Below are positions 1-6,882 of a DNA stretch of 13,498 bases, piece after piece. Made by a program: the position numbers and the translations under genes. Location of the stretch: positions 1-13,498 of the forward strand of contig CBDCFF010000011.1 of the NCBI GenBank assembly GCA_965216225.1. Direction: 5' to 3'. Below the pieces are notes generated by a model. The model had not been told where the DNA came from and did not search any database. It worked only from the letters and a program-made list of their open reading frames with translations. This DNA comes from 3107 sp965216225. GTDB lineage: Bacteria; Pseudomonadota; Alphaproteobacteria; Rhodobacterales; Rhodobacteraceae. Each line of letters opens with the position of its first letter. Positions within the stretch are counted from its first letter, which is position 1.

Positions 1-34
1 CAATGGCGGGAATTGCCGACTGATACCAACGACC

Positions 35-507
35 TTATAGAATGACGCTTTTGGGGTATTCTCGTGAGGTTATGTTTTGAACGGTCTCTTTGTCTTCGGC
101 AAAGAAGTTCCACGCGTCGCAGCACTTTTCGACGATGTGGTCGTCACTGTCGAAGATGGAGATGGCGAGTTTGTTGGCGCGCAGGTAGGCCCGGACGTTT
201 TCGATCGGGTTGAGTTCCGGCGCGTATGGCGTCAGGGGGAGAAGTGTGATGTTGTCGGGGGTGCATAGTGCCTTTGAACCGTGCCAGCCTGCGCCATCAA
301 GCACGATTACGGCATGTGCCCCTGGAACGACGGTTTTGGCGATTTCGGCGAGGTGTTCATTCATCGCCTGCGTATCGGCAAAGGGCATGACGAGGGCGGC
401 GGCAGCGGCGCGTTCCGGACAGACGGCTCCAAATATGCAAGCCCATTTGTAGCGAGTATCACGTGGCGCGCGCGGGCGGGTTCCGCGCCTGGCCCAAACA
501 CCGATCC
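35..507 (-). pseudogene. IS630-family transposase, C-terminal remnant
   Basis: This is the C-terminal half of an IS630/Tc1-type DDE transposase, read on the minus strand. The visible family signatures are GTRPRAPRDTRYKWA, FGAVCPE, the second catalytic Asp in VIVLDGAGWH, and the final catalytic Glu in PELNPIENV. The N-terminal helix-turn-helix half and the first catalytic Asp are missing, because the sequence runs into the terminal repeat of the adjacent IS256-family element near 507. The open frame continues to 532 only by reading through that repeat. I recall the usual motif as IENVWAYLR; here Trp is Arg, which fits decay. Bases 1-34, just past the stop, probably hold the element's outer end, but its terminus cannot be fixed because the other end is absent. 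It cannot make a working transposase. Confidence 0.85.
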
Positions 508-520
508 TCTGTGTATCTGT
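508..520. repeat. Left inverted repeat core of IS256-A
   Basis: TCTGTGTATCTGT at 508-520 is the exact reverse complement of 1798-1810. ACCATG follows 7 bases further in here, against 5 bases in the right-end copy, so the two ends differ by a small indel. Confidence 0.85.
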
Positions 521-549
521 GATCTGTACCATGCTTTGAGAGAGGAGCC

Positions 550-1770
550 ATGACGATGACGATATCCAGGGAACTTCTGGACGAACTTCTGGAAGGCTGC
601 GAGCGGCCTGAAGACCTGCTTGGCGATACCGGGCTGCTGAAAGAGCTCAGGATCAAACTGATGGAGCGGATGCTTGGGGCCGAACTGACCGCGCATCTGG
701 GCTATGAAGACGGCAAGGATGCACCTCCGGGTCAGTCCAATCGGCGCAACGGCACAGCTGGCAAGCGCCTGAAGGGCCAGATCGGCGAGGCGCCGATTTC
801 CGTGCCCCGTGATCGGGATGGCAGTTTTGAGCCGGAACTGGTGAAGAAGGGCCAGACCCGGATCGACGGGATGGATGACAGGATCATCGGCCTCTATGCC
901 GCCGGACTGACCGTCCGCGACATCCGCGCCCATCTTGAGGATATCTACGGTCTGCTGGTCTCGCCGGATTTGATCAGCCGCGTCACCGACGCCGTGCTCG
1001 ACGAGGTGCGCGACTGGCAAAGCCGGGCGCTGGAGCGGATGTATCCGATCGTGATCTTCGACGCGCTGCGGGTGAAGATCCGCGACGCCGACAGCCGCAT
1101 GGTGAAGAACAAGGCCATCTACATCGCCCTGGGGGTCAGCCGGGACGGCGTGCGCGAGGTCCTGGGCCTGTGGATCGCTGATAACGAGGGGGCCAAATTC
1201 TGGTTGTCGGTGATGAACGAGCTGAAGAACCGAGGTGTCCAGGACATTCTGATCGCCGTCGTTGACGGGCTCAAAGGCTTCCCGGAGGCGATCACCGCCG
1301 CCTTTGCGCAGACCACGGTGCAAACCTGCATTGTCCACCTGGTGCGCCACTCCCTGAACTTCTGCTCGTGGAAAGACCGCAAGGCAGTGGCCGCCGATCT
1401 GCGCCGGATTTACAGCGCCGCCACCGCCGATCAGGCCGCCGATGAACTGGACGCATTCGAGGAGAAATGGGCCGGTAAATACGCCTCCATCGCCCCGGCC
1501 TGGCGACGGGCATGGCAGGAAGTGATCCCGTTCTTCGCCTTCGATCCGGCGATCCGAAAGATCATCTACACCACCAACGCCATCGAGAGCCTGAACCGGG
1601 TGATCCGCAAATCAATCAAGACCCGCGGATCGTTCCCGACCGATCAGGCCGCAACAAAGCTGATCTATCTGGCCATCCGCAACTTCGAGAAAGGCGGCAG
1701 GAATGTTCGGGAATGGTTTGCAGCCCGCAACCAGTTCGCTATTATGTTCGACGAGCGCTTCAATGCGTGA
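550..1770 (+). CDS. IS256-family (Mutator-type) transposase, full length
   Basis: A 406-residue DDE transposase that catalyses movement of its own element. The three catalytic acidic residues are visible: D171 (IVIFDALRVKIRD), D239 (IAVVDGLKGFP) and E346 (TTNAIESLNRVIRK). The family C-x2-H motif is at C260-H263 (CIVHLVRH). The N-terminal third, with NRRNGTAGKRLKG and SVPRDRDGSFEP, is typical of the DNA-binding part. The length is normal and the frame is unbroken, so the enzyme may be active. ATG 550 is chosen because GAGAGGAG lies just upstream at about 540-547, and a second in-frame ATG at 556 has poorer spacing. It lies between two broken IS630 genes on the opposite strand. It is not the same type as the IS256 protein at the right edge of the window. 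Confidence 0.95.
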   Translation: MTMTISRELLDELLEGCERPEDLLGDTGLLKELRIKLMERMLGAELTAHLGYEDGKDAPPGQSNRRNGTAGKRLKGQIGEAPISVPRDRDGSFEPELVKKGQTRIDGMDDRIIGLYAAGLTVRDIRAHLEDIYGLLVSPDLISRVTDAVLDEVRDWQSRALERMYPIVIFDALRVKIRDADSRMVKNKAIYIALGVSRDGVREVLGLWIADNEGAKFWLSVMNELKNRGVQDILIAVVDGLKGFPEAITAAFAQTTVQTCIVHLVRHSLNFCSWKDRKAVAADLRRIYSAATADQAADELDAFEEKWAGKYASIAPAWRRAWQEVIPFFAFDPAIRKIIYTTNAIESLNRVIRKSIKTRGSFPTDQAATKLIYLAIRNFEKGGRNVREWFAARNQFAIMFDERFNA

Positions 1771-1797
1771 CTGTATTTGAAACCCCCATGGTCCGGG

Positions 1798-1810
1798 ACA
1801 GATACACAGA
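1798..1810. repeat. Right inverted repeat core of IS256-A
   Basis: ACAGATACACAGA at 1798-1810 is the reverse complement of 508-520. The outward continuation (about 1811-1826, reading GGAGTGTCCTGAAT on the minus strand) is probably part of the terminal repeat, because IS630 coding similarity only starts after it. Confidence 0.8.
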
Positions 1811-1826
1811 ATTCAGGACACTCCCG

Positions 1827-2372
1827 GATTTGCGATTTCTCGTCAACACACAACACGACAGCCCTGTTCGGCGGTGACAGGTACAGCCCGACGATATCGT
1901 GCACCTTGTCCACGAACAGCGGGTCGGTTGAGAGCTTGAATGTCTCGCTTCGGTGCGGTTGCAGGCCGAACCCGTTCCAAATCCGCCGGATGGTGGTGTG
2001 CGACAGTCCCGTCGCCGCAGCCATGCTTCGGAGCGACCAATGGGTCGCATCCCTCGGGGGCGTGTTCAGCGTGCGCTCAATCACCGCAGTCACCTGATCG
2101 TCCGACACGGTGCGCGGGCGACCGGAACGGTATTCGTCGGTGAGACCTTCAATCCGGCATCGCACAAAACGTCTGCGCCATTTGCCGACTGTGTGTTCAT
2201 GCACCCCAAGCCGGGCCGCCACTTCCTTGCTCGCCAATCCATCGGCGCACAGCAGGATCATCCGGCATCGGTCCGACAGCGAACGTGCCGCTTTGGGACG
2301 CCGAACCTGACCCTCGAGAAAACGGCGCTCATCTTCGCTCAGAACCACTGCATCCGCCAAACGTCCCACCAT
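1827..2372 (-). pseudogene. IS630-family transposase, N-terminal remnant (second type)
   Basis: The N-terminal half of an IS630-family transposase. It starts at the ATG at 2372, behind a good ribosome site (GAGGAG about 9 bases upstream on the minus strand). It contains a helix-turn-helix (SKEVAARLGVHEHTVGKWRRRF), a second DNA-binding segment (SLRSMAAATGLSHTTIRRIW), and the first catalytic Asp in VDEKSQI, where similarity stops at about 1827. The catalytic remainder is gone. The open frame runs on to 1665 only by reading through IS256-A. The VDEKSQI type differs from the GTRPRAPRD type at 35-507, so the two halves flanking IS256-A are not one interrupted gene. The element's 5' end probably lies near the TA at 2431-2432. 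Confidence 0.85.
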
Positions 2373-2434
2373 CGCAACATCCTCCTCAATTCCCGCTCAG
2401 TCAATGATACAAAGTACAATTCCGGGGGACTAGG

Positions 2435-3195
2435 TGTTTGCTCCCACGGTTTGCTGGTGCGATCTTTTCTTTGGAATGGAAGGAAGCCTTATGGGACAAG
2501 TACGTCACGGCAGCGCCACGACCACGCACGCTGTCCGAGCAGCAATACAGCGATCGCAAGCTTCGATCGCGGCGCTGAGCAGGGAGTTGGGCATCAACCC
2601 GAAGACAGTCGCCAAATGGCGCAAGCGCGAGACGGTCGAGGATCTGAAGGCCGGACCGAGGGAGCCACATTCAACCGTCCTGACCGAGGCCGAGGAGGCC
2701 ATGATCGTCGCATTTCGGCGCCACACACTGTTGCCGCTGGACGATTGCCTCTACGCCTTGCAGCCGACCATGCCTCACCTGACGCGGTCGGCGTTGCATC
2801 GCTGCCTTCAGCGGCACGGCATCTCGCGCCTGCCTGAGGTCGAGGGCGACAAACCGCAGCGCCAGCGGTTCAAACGTTACCCTGTCGGCCTCTTCCACAT
2901 CGACATTGCCGAAGTTCAGACCACCGGGGGCAAGCTCTGTCTCTTCGTCGGCATCGAGCGCACCAGCAAGTTCGCCGTCGCCCAACTCGTGGACAAGGCC
3001 GACAGGCGCACCGCCCGGGAGTTCCTGCTGCACATGCTCGAAGCCGTGCCCTACCAGGTCCACACCATTCTCACTGACAATGGCATCCAGTTCGCCGAGC
3101 GGACCCGGAACCGCAACACGATCTATTCCCGGCCAATGCGCTTCGACGTGATTTGCGAGGCCAACGGGATCGAGCACCGCCTGACCAAGCCTAAC
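2435..3195 (+). mobile_element. IS481-family element (IS481-A), right end missing
   Basis: The left end begins with TGT at 2435, directly after ACTAGG (2429-2434). This fits the TGT...ACA termini and the NCTAGN target preference known for IS481. The right end is lost: at 3196 the sequence switches to the left end of a second IS481-family element. No second copy of the left end was found in the window. Confidence 0.7.
2491..3195 (+). pseudogene. IS481-family transposase, 3'-truncated
   Basis: A truncated DDE integrase-core transposase of about 235 native residues. An N-terminal helix-turn-helix (ASIAALSRELGINPKTVAKWRKR) is followed by the rve-type core, with catalytic Asp in FHIDIAEVQT and in ILTDNGIQFAE. 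The third catalytic residue, the Glu normally found in an NGQVER-type motif just after HRLTKPN, is absent because IS481-B starts there. The open frame continues to 3294 through foreign sequence. ATG 2491 is chosen because GGAAGGAAG lies at about 2477-2485; an upstream in-frame GTG at 2434 falls on the element tip and is unlikely. The protein is predicted to be inactive. It is similar in plan to the next gene but clearly not the same element. Confidence 0.88.
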
Positions 3196-4254
3196 TGTTC
3201 CATCCCGTATGATCATATTTCCCCTCGGCGATCTGCCCTTTTCATGGCAAGGTCAGTTCTGTGGGACATTCGGGACGGGGTGCGACCATGGTGATCCAAC
3301 TTCACAAGCAGGCTACAACGACGCCGAAGGTTCGGTCGGCCCTCCAGGCCAGTGATGCGTCTGCTTCCATCTTGGCGGAGCGATACGGGACGACCGAGCA
3401 GACTGTCTACAAATGGCGGCGCCGCGATGGCGTCGAGGATCGCAGCCACACGCCACACCGGCTGCAAACCACGCTGACACCGGCGCAAGAGGCGGTTGCG
3501 GTGACCTTGCGCAGGACGCTGCTGGTATCACTCGACGACCTGCTGGCGGTGGTGCGAGAGTTCCTGAATCCGAATGCCTCGCGCTCTGGCCTGGACCGCT
3601 GCCTTCGTCGTCATGGTGTGGGAAACCTACGCGATCTGAAGGCCAAAGCACCGAAGCCGAAGCACAGCGCCTTCAAGGCCTACGAGCCAGGATACATACA
3701 CATCGACCTGAAATACCTACCGCAAATGGCCGATGAAACCTCGCGCCGCTATCTTTTCGTGGCCATCGACCGGGCGACGCGTTGGGTCTTCATTCGTGTC
3801 TTCAAAGCCAGGACTGCCGCCAACGCCCGCCGCTTCCTGCGCGATCTGGAACGGGCCTGCCCGATTTGCATCCGCACTGTGTTGACCGATAACGGCAAGG
3901 AGTTCACCGACTGGCTGTTTGGTCTACGCAAACGCGCTGCAACCGGCGCGCATGCGTTCGATGCGCTTTGCGCAGACCTCGATATCGACCACCGCTTGAC
4001 CCCGCCGAAGTCGCCCCAAACCAACGGCATGGTCGAGAGGTTCAACGGCCGCATCGAGGAGGTGCTCCAAAGCCATCACTTCCGTTCCGGCGAAGACCTG
4101 GAGACAACGCTGCACCGCTATGTCTGGCTCTACAACCAGCAGTTTCCTCAGTCGGCATTGAGCACCAAAACGCCCTTGCAGGCCATGAAGGACTGGCACA
4201 AACTCAAGCCGGAACTGTTCAAAAAACAGCCATACTACCTTCCGGGATGTGACA
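3196..4254 (+). mobile_element. IS481-family element (IS481-B), complete
   Basis: It begins TGT at 3196 and ends ACA at 4254. The imperfect inverted ends read TGTTCCATCCCG on the left and TGTCACATCCCG on the right (minus strand). It encloses an intact transposase. The left flank is CCTAAC and the right flank is CCTAGG. The right copy fits the IS481 NCTAGN target, but the two flanks agree only in their first four bases, so this is not a clean duplication and the junction may have been rearranged. The right end lies 18 bp from the trgB start codon. Confidence 0.82.
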
Positions 4255-4259
4255 CCTAG
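3288..4259 (+). CDS. IS481-family transposase, intact
   Basis: A 323-residue transposase with an N-terminal helix-turn-helix at about residues 23-46 (ASILAERYGTTEQTVYKWRRR) and an rve/DDE core. The catalytic residues are D140 (YIHIDLKYLP), D201 (VLTDNGKEFT) and E250 (TNGMVERFNGR). The length is normal for the family. ATG 3288 is preferred because the MVIQLHKQ start is the one I recall for this transposase group; an in-frame GTG at 3261 would add nine unconserved residues. The TAG stop (4257-4259) lies 3 bases beyond the element's ACA end, so the last codon and the stop are supplied by the target site. The protein appears functional. Confidence 0.93.
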   Translation: MVIQLHKQATTTPKVRSALQASDASASILAERYGTTEQTVYKWRRRDGVEDRSHTPHRLQTTLTPAQEAVAVTLRRTLLVSLDDLLAVVREFLNPNASRSGLDRCLRRHGVGNLRDLKAKAPKPKHSAFKAYEPGYIHIDLKYLPQMADETSRRYLFVAIDRATRWVFIRVFKARTAANARRFLRDLERACPICIRTVLTDNGKEFTDWLFGLRKRAATGAHAFDALCADLDIDHRLTPPKSPQTNGMVERFNGRIEEVLQSHHFRSGEDLETTLHRYVWLYNQQFPQSALSTKTPLQAMKDWHKLKPELFKKQPYYLPGCDT

Positions 4260-4272
4260 GCTCCGGTCCCTC

Positions 4273-5418
4273 ATGAAAAAGGTTTTTCTGTTCGGGGCGC
4301 TGGCCCGTCCTGCAGTGTTGGGGGCGGTGATCGGGCGATCCGCCGAATCGCCGGGGCGACAGCGCCTGCGCCTGACCGGATGGCAGGCAATTGGCGACGG
4401 GGCATCCGGCGTCGCCATGGCGCTGCGCCGGTTCGGGAATGCCGAGACGCACGGGATCGTACTGCCATGCGGTTGCGAAGACCTGCGGCGGCTGGAGTTC
4501 TGTCTGTCTGCCATTGACGGACAATGGCAGACGGTTGCCGAAGACGATGAAGGGCAGGGTATCCTGTCCTGGATCGCCGGCCCGGATTCCGGCAAGGGAC
4601 GAAAACGGTCTGACACCGGCAGGACCGGCGGGGAACAGGCGGAAATCGTGCTTCATGCGGTCACGAACCTCATGCGCCTCTATGGGCGGATCGACAGCGC
4701 CGAAGTGGCGCAGCGCCTCGGGATGCTTCTGGCGCTTGCCGAAAAGTCCCGTTCGGGGCCGCATCCGGCGACACACGCCCCCGAGCGTGATCCCGAGCAT
4801 GATCCCGGTCTGCACCCCGGTCTGCATGACGTGACGGTTCAGGACTATCGCCGCCGCCACAACGGCTTTTATGCGCTGGACGAGGTGACGCCGCGGCATC
4901 GCAGGTTCGACGGGGCAATGTCGGACCCGTTGAGCAGGGAGATACTGATCTCCATGGATGCCGCGATCATGCTGCCCTATGACCCGGTGCGCGACAGGGT
5001 GCTGCTGCTTCGGCAGTTTCGCCCCGGCCCTTTTTTGCGAAACGATCCCTGGCCCTGGATGCTGGAAGCGGTGGCCGGGCGCATTGATGCCGGGGAAAGC
5101 GCCGGGCAGGTGGCGCTGCGCGAAGCGCATGAGGAGGCCGGATTATCCATTCACCGGCTTGAAAGGATCGGCGGGAATTACCCCTCTCCGGGACTGACCA
5201 ATGAATGCTGTCACTGCTTCATCGGTCTGTGCGACCTGCCGCACATGGACACCGGACGCGGCGGGTTGCGGGCCGAGGGCGAGGATATTATGACCCATGT
5301 GCATACATTCGGCGCGCTGATGGATATGGTCGATGGCGGGGCGGTGCGCACCGGGCCGCTCATGCTCTGCGCATTGTGGCTTGCACGTCATCGTGATCGC
5401 CTGCGCGCAGGCGCTTGA
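4273..5418 (+). CDS. trgB: TrgB-like AIG2/GGCT-Nudix fusion hydrolase
   Basis: A 381-residue two-domain protein. Residues 1 to about 150 resemble an AIG2/gamma-glutamylcyclotransferase-like fold (KKVFLFGALARPAVLGAVIGR). A variable H/D/P-rich linker with 4-residue repeats lies at about 172-186. A Nudix hydrolase domain occupies about 200-375, with a perfect Nudix box at 269-291: G269, E275, R283-E284, E287-E288, G290-L291. The C-terminal half resembles ADP-ribose pyrophosphatases and the TrgB protein of the Rhodobacter tellurite-resistance locus; the cysK gene immediately downstream supports that assignment. ATG 4273 retains the expected hydrophobic start of the first domain. An in-frame ATG at 4249 lies inside IS481-B. 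No clear ribosome site precedes 4273, and the native upstream region appears to have been replaced by the insertion sequence. The substrate of this copy is inferred. Confidence 0.85.
   Translation: MKKVFLFGALARPAVLGAVIGRSAESPGRQRLRLTGWQAIGDGASGVAMALRRFGNAETHGIVLPCGCEDLRRLEFCLSAIDGQWQTVAEDDEGQGILSWIAGPDSGKGRKRSDTGRTGGEQAEIVLHAVTNLMRLYGRIDSAEVAQRLGMLLALAEKSRSGPHPATHAPERDPEHDPGLHPGLHDVTVQDYRRRHNGFYALDEVTPRHRRFDGAMSDPLSREILISMDAAIMLPYDPVRDRVLLLRQFRPGPFLRNDPWPWMLEAVAGRIDAGESAGQVALREAHEEAGLSIHRLERIGGNYPSPGLTNECCHCFIGLCDLPHMDTGRGGLRAEGEDIMTHVHTFGALMDMVDGGAVRTGPLMLCALWLARHRDRLRAGA
4786..4821 (+). repeat. 12-bp tandem repeats inside the trgB linker
   Basis: Three adjacent 12-base units start at 4786, 4798 and 4810, with a partial fourth at 4822. 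They encode RDPE, HDPG, LHPG and LHD. The most similar pair shares CCCGGTCTGCA exactly (4804-4814 and 4816-4826). The repeats keep the reading frame and form the flexible linker between the two TrgB domains. Confidence 0.8.
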
Positions 5419-5443
5419 GTTCCGCAGGGCTGCGCCCTATACA
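5415..5443 (+). promoter_or_regulatory. Predicted sigma-70-type promoter for cysK
   Basis: TTGAGT (5415-5420) and TATACA (5438-5443) are separated by exactly 17 bp. The -35 box overlaps the trgB stop codon. The predicted start near 5450 precedes an AAGGG ribosome site (5456-5460) and the cysK ATG at 5473. This would let cysK be expressed independently of trgB. It is a motif match only. Confidence 0.45.
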
Positions 5444-5472
5444 GATCATGACGGCAAGGGACCGGCACCCAC

Positions 5473-6510
5473 ATGCGCATCTGCAATGACCTGACAGAGA
5501 CCATCGGCCACACCCCGCTGATCCGCCTGCGCAAGGCCGGCGAAGCGACGGGGTGCGAGATTTTCGGCAAGGCCGAGTTTCTGAATCCGGGTCAGTCGGT
5601 CAAGGATCGCGCGGTGCTTTACATCATCCGCGATGCGGTCGCGCGCGGCGCCCTGAAGCCCGGCGGCACGATTGTCGAAGGCACGGCGGGCAATACCGGT
5701 ATCGGCCTGGCGCTTGTGGGCGCGTCGCTCGGGTTCAGGACAGTGATCGTCATCCCCGAAACCCAGAGCCAGGAAAAGAAGGACATGATCCGCCTGTGCG
5801 GGGCGGCACTGGTGCAGGTTCCGGCGGTTCCCTACAGGAATCCAAACAACTATGTGCGCTATTCCGAACGGCTGGCGAATGCGTTGGCAAAGACCGAAAA
5901 GCACGGCGCCATCTGGGCAAACCAGTTCGACAATGTTGCCAATCGTCAGGCGCATGTGGAAACCACCGCGCCGGAAATATGGGAGCAGATGGAAGGCCGG
6001 ATTGACGGCTTCATCTGCTCGGTCGGTTCGGGCGGCACACTGGCCGGTGTCGCCACGGGGCTGCGCGACCGCGACGCCAATGTCAGGATCGGCATCGCGG
6101 ACCCGGACGGCTCGGCGCTCTACAACCATTATGCGCACGGGGAATTGCGGGCAGAGGGAACGTCGATCACCGAAGGAATCGGCCAGGGCCGCATCACCGC
6201 CAATCTGGAAGGTCTGGTTGTGGATCATGCCTATCGGATTTCCGATGACGAAGCGCTGCCGGTCGTCTTCGACCTGCTGGCAGAGGAAGGTCTGGCCATG
6301 GGCGGCTCCACCGGGATCAATGTCGCCGGGGCCATGCGTCTGGCGCGCGATCTTGGGCCGGGGCGCCGGATCGTGACCATCCTGTGCGACTACGGCAGTC
6401 GGTATAGCTCCAAACTCTTCAACCCCGCCTTTCTGCGTGAAAAGGGGCTGCCGGCGCCGGACTGGCTGCGCTCCGCGCCCGGATCGATTCCCGGCGTGTT
6501 CGAGGATTGA
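5473..6510 (+). CDS. cysK: Cysteine synthase A (O-acetylserine sulfhydrylase)
   Basis: A 345-residue cytosolic PLP enzyme that makes L-cysteine from O-acetylserine and sulfide. The PLP Schiff-base lysine is K44 in GQSVKDRA. The substrate loop is TAGNTG (71-76, usually TSGNTG), the phosphate-binding loop is GSGGT (185-189), and the PLP-ring serine is S281 in GGSTGIN. It is somewhat longer than typical CysK (about 310-325 residues), with the extra length at the C-terminus. ATG 5473 follows AAGGG with about 12 bases of spacing. It lies 54 bp after trgB on the same strand, the arrangement seen in the Rhodobacter tellurite locus, where thiol supply is thought to help tellurite tolerance. A cystathionine beta-synthase-like role is less likely, since no CBS domains are present. 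Confidence 0.93.
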   Translation: MRICNDLTETIGHTPLIRLRKAGEATGCEIFGKAEFLNPGQSVKDRAVLYIIRDAVARGALKPGGTIVEGTAGNTGIGLALVGASLGFRTVIVIPETQSQEKKDMIRLCGAALVQVPAVPYRNPNNYVRYSERLANALAKTEKHGAIWANQFDNVANRQAHVETTAPEIWEQMEGRIDGFICSVGSGGTLAGVATGLRDRDANVRIGIADPDGSALYNHYAHGELRAEGTSITEGIGQGRITANLEGLVVDHAYRISDDEALPVVFDLLAEEGLAMGGSTGINVAGAMRLARDLGPGRRIVTILCDYGSRYSSKLFNPAFLREKGLPAPDWLRSAPGSIPGVFED

Positions 6511-6531
6511 TGCGGTCTGCGGAAACATTGC

Positions 6532-6882
6532 GTGGCGAATTGCCGGCTTGATTTCGACATGCCCGAAGCGCCCGAAGACAGGGAAGCCCTGGAAGAACGG
6601 CTGAACGCCCTGATCGTGCGAAATCTGCCGGTCACTGAACGCCGGATTACCGATGAGCAGCTTGCCGCCAATCCGGGGCTGGTCAAGACCATGCCGGTCA
6701 GGCCACCGATGGGCGCGGGCAGGGTGCGCCTTGTTCGCATCGGTCCGGCGAACGCACCGGTCGGTCTGCAACCCTGCGGCGGCGCCCATGTGAAGGAAAC
6801 CGCAGAGATCGGTCGCATCCGTCCGGGCAAGGTCGGGAAGAAGGGCAGGCGGAACCGGCGGATCAATCTGCATCCGGTCTGA
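6532..6882 (+). pseudogene. AlaX-type alanyl-tRNA editing protein, 5'-truncated remnant
   Basis: About 116 codons match the C-terminal half of AlaX-type Ala-tRNA deacylases. The similarity starts at RLDFDMPEAPEDREALEE and includes ITDEQLAANPGLVKTM, the zinc-ligand motif QPCGGAHV, and the basic KKGRRNRRI tail. The N-terminal half, including the HxxxH zinc motif (HTALH in intact relatives), is absent: the frame opens with GTG at 6532, only 22 bases after the cysK stop. No insertion sequence sits at the break, so a deletion fused this remnant to the cysK end. Without the first zinc ligands it should not deacylate Ser- or Gly-tRNA(Ala). It may be co-transcribed with cysK. Its stop codon abuts the hisE stop on the other strand. 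Confidence 0.8.

Larger units (their letters stand above)
506..1826 (+). mobile_element. IS256-family insertion sequence (IS256-A), nearly complete
   Basis: This element encloses one full-length transposase gene. Its ends carry a 13-bp perfect inverted repeat (508-520 and 1798-1810), followed inward on both sides by ACCATG at slightly different spacing. On the right the terminal sequence seems to extend outward to about 1826, where recognisable IS630 coding sequence begins. On the left the equivalent outer bases look shortened by about 5 bp or more. No matching 8-9 bp target duplication is visible, because the flanks are parts of two different IS630 elements. Exact termini are uncertain by up to about 15 bp. 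Confidence 0.8.

Noticed and set aside
361..1350. Long minus-strand frame of 329 codons across IS256-A
   Set aside because: It is antisense to the transposase gene, and its composition (many His, Asp, Gln, Pro) is that expected of a GC-rich shadow frame. No motif is recognisable.
4220..4272. Outward promoter at the IS481-B right end driving trgB (CATACT as -10)
   Set aside because: No acceptable -35 element lies at 16-18 bp spacing; the match is too weak to call.
3924..5130. Minus-strand frames over trgB (3924-4616 and 4219-5130)
   Set aside because: Antisense to IS481-B and trgB, both of which have clear domain motifs. These frames are shadows.
5424..5437. Hairpin AGGGC-TGC-GCCCT between trgB and cysK as a terminator
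   Set aside because: The stem is only five base pairs and no T-run follows. It also lies in the spacer of the predicted cysK promoter.
5446..6873. 475-codon minus-strand frame over cysK and the alaX remnant
   Set aside because: The opposite strand encodes CysK with all catalytic motifs. The antisense product has no recognisable domain and no ribosome site.
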